This document shows, piece by piece, positions 60,409 to 64,000 of a stretch of DNA of 64,000 nucleotides. How positions within the stretch are numbered: the first letter of the stretch is position 1; each line of letters starts with the position of its first letter. The stretch spans positions 2,990,165 through 3,054,164 of the forward strand of contig OZ242020.1 in the NCBI GenBank assembly GCA_965204875.1. The letters are read 5' to 3'. The position numbers and the translations under genes are program-made. This DNA is from Aldehydirespirator sp965204875 (GTDB lineage: Bacteria; Actinomycetota; Acidimicrobiia; Acidimicrobiales; Aldehydirespiratoraceae). The notes below the pieces were generated by a model. It was not told the origin of the DNA. It worked only from the letters and a program-made list of their open reading frames with translations, and made no database searches.

Positions 60409-61704
60409 CCGGCGCTCTGCGAGGGCCACCTTCGCCGCACCGACCACGGTGAAGGAGCCCGCCACGGTGACGACGTCGGCCGGGCCGGCACGATCCAGCG
60501 CCAGCTCCAGGGCCTCGGGCACGCCCGCTGACACCTCCGCCGCGGCTCCGAGCGAGGCCGCGGCCGCCGCCACCTCCGCGGCGGGAACGCCGCGTGCCGT
60601 GGGAGCGGTGCAAGCCACGACGAGGCTGCCAGGGCCCGCGCCGAGAGCCTCGAGCACGCCGGCCACGTCGCGGCCCGACTGCATGCCGGCCACGATCAGG
60701 CGGGCGCCGCCCGGGGCGAAGTCCTCCTCCAGGGTGGCCGCGGCCGCCCGCGCGCCGTCGGGGTTGTGGGCGCCGTCAAGCACGATGAGCGGCTCGCGCC
60801 CCGCGATCTCGAAGCGTCCCGGCACCTTCACACCGGCCAGGGCGTCCGCAACGACCTCACCGGGAAGCGCCGCGTCGAAGAATGCCTCGACCGCCGCCAC
60901 CGCCAGTGCCGCGTTGTCGAGCTGGTGCCGCCCGTGCAACCTCAGCAGCGTGTCGCTGTGGCAGCCGTGGGGGGTCTCGAAGTCGGCGACCCAACCGCCC
61001 ACGGCCAGGCGCTCGCTGCAGGTTCCGAAGTCGCGGCCCCGCTCCAGCATGGCGCCGCACGCCTCGGCCCGGAAGACCTCGCGCACCGCCGCGTCGATCT
61101 CGCCGCATACGACCGTCGAGCCCGGCTTGATGATGCCGGCCTTCTCGCGCGCTATCGCCAGCCGCCAATCGCCGACCCCGTCGGTGTGGTCGCGCCCGAC
61201 GTTGGTGACCACGGCCACCTCGGAGTCGACGATGTTGGTGGCGTCGTAGCGGCCCAGCATCCCCACCTCCACGACCGCCACGTCCACGGCCACGTCGGCG
61301 AAGTGCTGCAGCGCCGCGGCCGTGACGGTCTCGAACCAGGTGGCCTTGATGCCTAGGTGCTCCGTGAAGCGGGCGACGTCGCCGACCGAGGCGGCGAAGT
61401 CCGAAGCGTCCAGCGGCTCGGAATCGACCGAGACGCGCTCGGTGGGCTCGACCAGATGTGGGCTCGTGTAGGCCCCCACCCGCAGGCCCATCTCCTGCAG
61501 CAGCCGGGCCGCCACCCGCACCGTGGAGCCCTTGCCGTTGGTGCCGGTGACGTGGATCACGCGGTAGCAGCGGTGCGGGTCGCCCATGGCGGAGGTGAGA
61601 CGATGCATCGTCTCGAGGCTCAGGCCGGCCACGCGGCCGGCGCGCGGCCTGGTCTCGTGGTTGATCAGGCTGTCGAGATGCTTGAGAGCCGCGCCGTAGT
61701 CCAC
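60406..61704 (-). CDS. folC: Bifunctional folylpolyglutamate / dihydrofolate synthase FolC
   Basis: Mur-ligase family enzyme of 432 aa that adds glutamate to folates. Family motifs: HVTGTNGKGSTVRVAARLL (P-loop), YTSPHLVEPTERVSVD, VVEVGMLGRYDATNI and VLDGAHNPDGARAAA. The GTG start lies 13 nt after the clpX stop. In this position many actinobacteria also carry valS upstream; here clpX is the neighbour instead. Confidence 0.93.
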   Translation of the reverse strand: MDYGAALKHLDSLINHETRPRAGRVAGLSLETMHRLTSAMGDPHRCYRVIHVTGTNGKGSTVRVAARLLQEMGLRVGAYTSPHLVEPTERVSVDSEPLDASDFAASVGDVARFTEHLGIKATWFETVTAAALQHFADVAVDVAVVEVGMLGRYDATNIVDSEVAVVTNVGRDHTDGVGDWRLAIAREKAGIIKPGSTVVCGEIDAAVREVFRAEACGAMLERGRDFGTCSERLAVGGWVADFETPHGCHSDTLLRLHGRHQLDNAALAVAAVEAFFDAALPGEVVADALAGVKVPGRFEIAGREPLIVLDGAHNPDGARAAAATLEEDFAPGGARLIVAGMQSGRDVAGVLEALGAGPGSLVVACTAPTARGVPAAEVAAAAASLGAAAEVSAGVPEALELALDRAGPADVVTVAGSFTVVGAAKVALAERR

Positions 61705-61717
61705 GCGTTGATGGCCG

Positions 61718-62986
<1,269 letters not shown>

Positions 62987-63004
62987 GCGTCCGCCCCCTC
63001 CCGC

Positions 63005-63646
63005 TCAGCTGACGACCGCGATGGCGGGACTCGCCTCGATGAGGCTGCGGGCCTCGATCACCTCGTCGATGATCCCGTACTCCTGGGCCTGCTCGGCGGT
63101 CATCACGAAGTCGCGGTCGGTGTCGGTCGAGATCCGCTCGATCGGCTGGCCTGTGTGCATGGAGAGGACTTCCTCGAGCGACTTCTTGAGGCGCGCCACC
63201 TCGCCGGCCACCAACTCTATGTCACTGGCATCGCCGAACGCGCCGGCGTAGGGCTGGTGTATGAGGATGCGCGCATGGGGCAGGGCCAGGCGCTTGCCCT
63301 TGGTGCCGGCCGCCAGCAGCACGGCCGCCGCCGACGCGGCCTGGCCGAAGCAGATGGTGGTGATGTCCGGCTTGATGTACTGCATCGTGTCGTAGATGGC
63401 GAACAGCGAGTTGGTGTCGCCTCCCGGGCTGTTGATATAGAGGTTGATGTCCTTGTCGGGATCCTCGGACTCCAGGTGCAGCAGCTGGGCGCAGATCAGG
63501 TTCGCCACCACGTCGTCGATCGGCGTGCCCAGAAAGACGATGTTCTCCTTCAGCAGCCTGCTGTAGAGGTCGAAGGCGCGCTCGCCCCGGTTGGTCTGCT
63601 CGACCACGGTGGGCACGAGGTAGTTGCTGATTCTCATGTTGATCAC
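63005..63646 (-). CDS. clpP: ATP-dependent Clp protease proteolytic subunit ClpP
   Basis: Serine peptidase of 213 aa forming the Clp tetradecamer. Catalytic Ser in CFGQAASAAA, His in LPHARILIHQP, Asp in STDTDRDFVMTAEQA. GTG 63646 overlaps the tig stop (GTGA); ATG 63637 (MRISNYLVPTVVEQ) is an equally good start. Actinobacteria often carry two clpP genes in tandem; only one is seen here. Confidence 0.96.
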   Translation of the reverse strand: MINMRISNYLVPTVVEQTNRGERAFDLYSRLLKENIVFLGTPIDDVVANLICAQLLHLESEDPDKDINLYINSPGGDTNSLFAIYDTMQYIKPDITTICFGQAASAAAVLLAAGTKGKRLALPHARILIHQPYAGAFGDASDIELVAGEVARLKKSLEEVLSMHTGQPIERISTDTDRDFVMTAEQAQEYGIIDEVIEARSLIEASPAIAVVS

Positions 63647-64000
63647 GCTCCGCCTTGCATGGGTGGTGTCTCATCGGGCCGGTCCTGGGACTCGGGCAGC
63701 TTCAGGAGTTCTGGATCCACGGACGCTCCGTCGGGATCCACAAGCACGACGCGCTCGTTGATCCAGGCGAGCGCGGCGCGCTTGGAGATGTCCGATCTGA
63801 CGGCGGAGAGCCGGCCCGCCGCTGCCAGCTGCTCCCGCAGCTGCATCGCCTCCTGCGCGGCCTGCTCGGCCGCCTCGTCGCCGCCCGTGCCGGCATCGCG
63901 GGCTGCGAAAGCCAGGCGCAGTTCCTCGTCGACCGCGTCGTCGTCGGCCTCGAGCCCCTCGGCTGCGGCCACGGCCCGCAGGGCGAGATCCACCTTCACA
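63643..64000 (-). CDS. tig: Trigger factor, C-terminal part (continues beyond window)
   Basis: The last ~118 residues of trigger factor, the ribosome-bound chaperone. It shows the C-terminal helical domain (VDLALRAVAAAEGLEADDDAVDEEL, split between helices) and the INERVVLVDPDG end, followed by an acidic Pro-rich tail. The gene start lies to the right of the window. The stop overlaps the clpP start. The call rests on this partial sequence and on the tig-clpP-clpX order. Confidence 0.85.
   Translation of the reverse strand, partial: VKVDLALRAVAAAEGLEADDDAVDEELRLAFAARDAGTGGDEAAEQAAQEAMQLREQLAAAGRLSAVRSDISKRAALAWINERVVLVDPDGASVDPELLKLPESQDRPDETPPMQGGA

Overview
The window is very GC-rich, with strong G/C preference at third codon positions that opens long meaningless frames opposite almost every gene. 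It fits a high-GC actinobacterium, most likely class Acidimicrobiia. Supporting points are the minus-strand order tig-clpP-clpX-folC-ndk-mreBCD-mrdA-rodA-(radical SAM pair)-rng-rplU-rpmA-obg-proB ... proA ... nadD-LCP-rsfS, a class II (plant-type) DAHP synthase, a SufBCDSU system, and many starts sitting 6-8 nt behind a TANNNT -10 box (leaderless transcripts). The species assignment is inference.

Layout. 1-4.0 kb: phosphate uptake operon pstC(partial)-pstA-pstB-phoU. 4.0-6.7 kb: a hydrolase without a nucleophile serine, a membrane-anchored hypothetical protein and an acyl-CoA dehydrogenase. 6.9-19 kb: the SUF Fe-S system in two halves, sufC-sufS-sufU on plus and sufB-(Cys/Lys-rich protein)-sufD-Rieske-sufC2 on minus, with a UvrD-like helicase, a DUF2510 membrane protein and a pterin dehydratase between them. 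19-22.4 kb: gamma-carbonic-anhydrase-like protein, flavin reductase, a thioredoxin-fold protein and a UGSC-family selenoprotein read through an in-frame TGA. 22.4-26.1 kb: an accessory stretch with an orphan DNA methyltransferase, poorly known genes and a dispersed repeat. 26.2-40 kb: class I fumarase, rsfS/LCP/nadD, a sigma-70 factor, DAHP synthase, a MoxR/VWA pair, proA, murJ and pspA. 39,988-45,934: about 5.6 kb of inserted DNA between two 192-bp direct copies of the proB 3' end. It carries a lipoprotein-metalloprotease chimera and a restriction-modification pair resembling PaeR7I/XhoI. 45.7-64 kb: proB, obg, ribosomal proteins L27 and L21, RNase E/G, the radical-SAM pair, rod-shape genes, ndk, folC, clpX, clpP and the end of tig.

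Three things stand out. (1) At seven operon junctions, a short tandem duplication has created micro-ORFs of 10-60 codons. Each ends overlapping or touching the next gene's start, and most also begin on the previous gene's stop, so translational coupling would be kept. (2) The UGSC selenoprotein has a TGA-G-S-C motif followed by a perfect 7-bp hairpin that fits a bacterial SECIS. (3) The restriction-modification insertion carries a long target duplication, and its methyltransferase is preceded by a 20-codon Cys-containing leader ORF overlapping its start. No tRNA, rRNA, CRISPR array, transposase or integrase was recognised.
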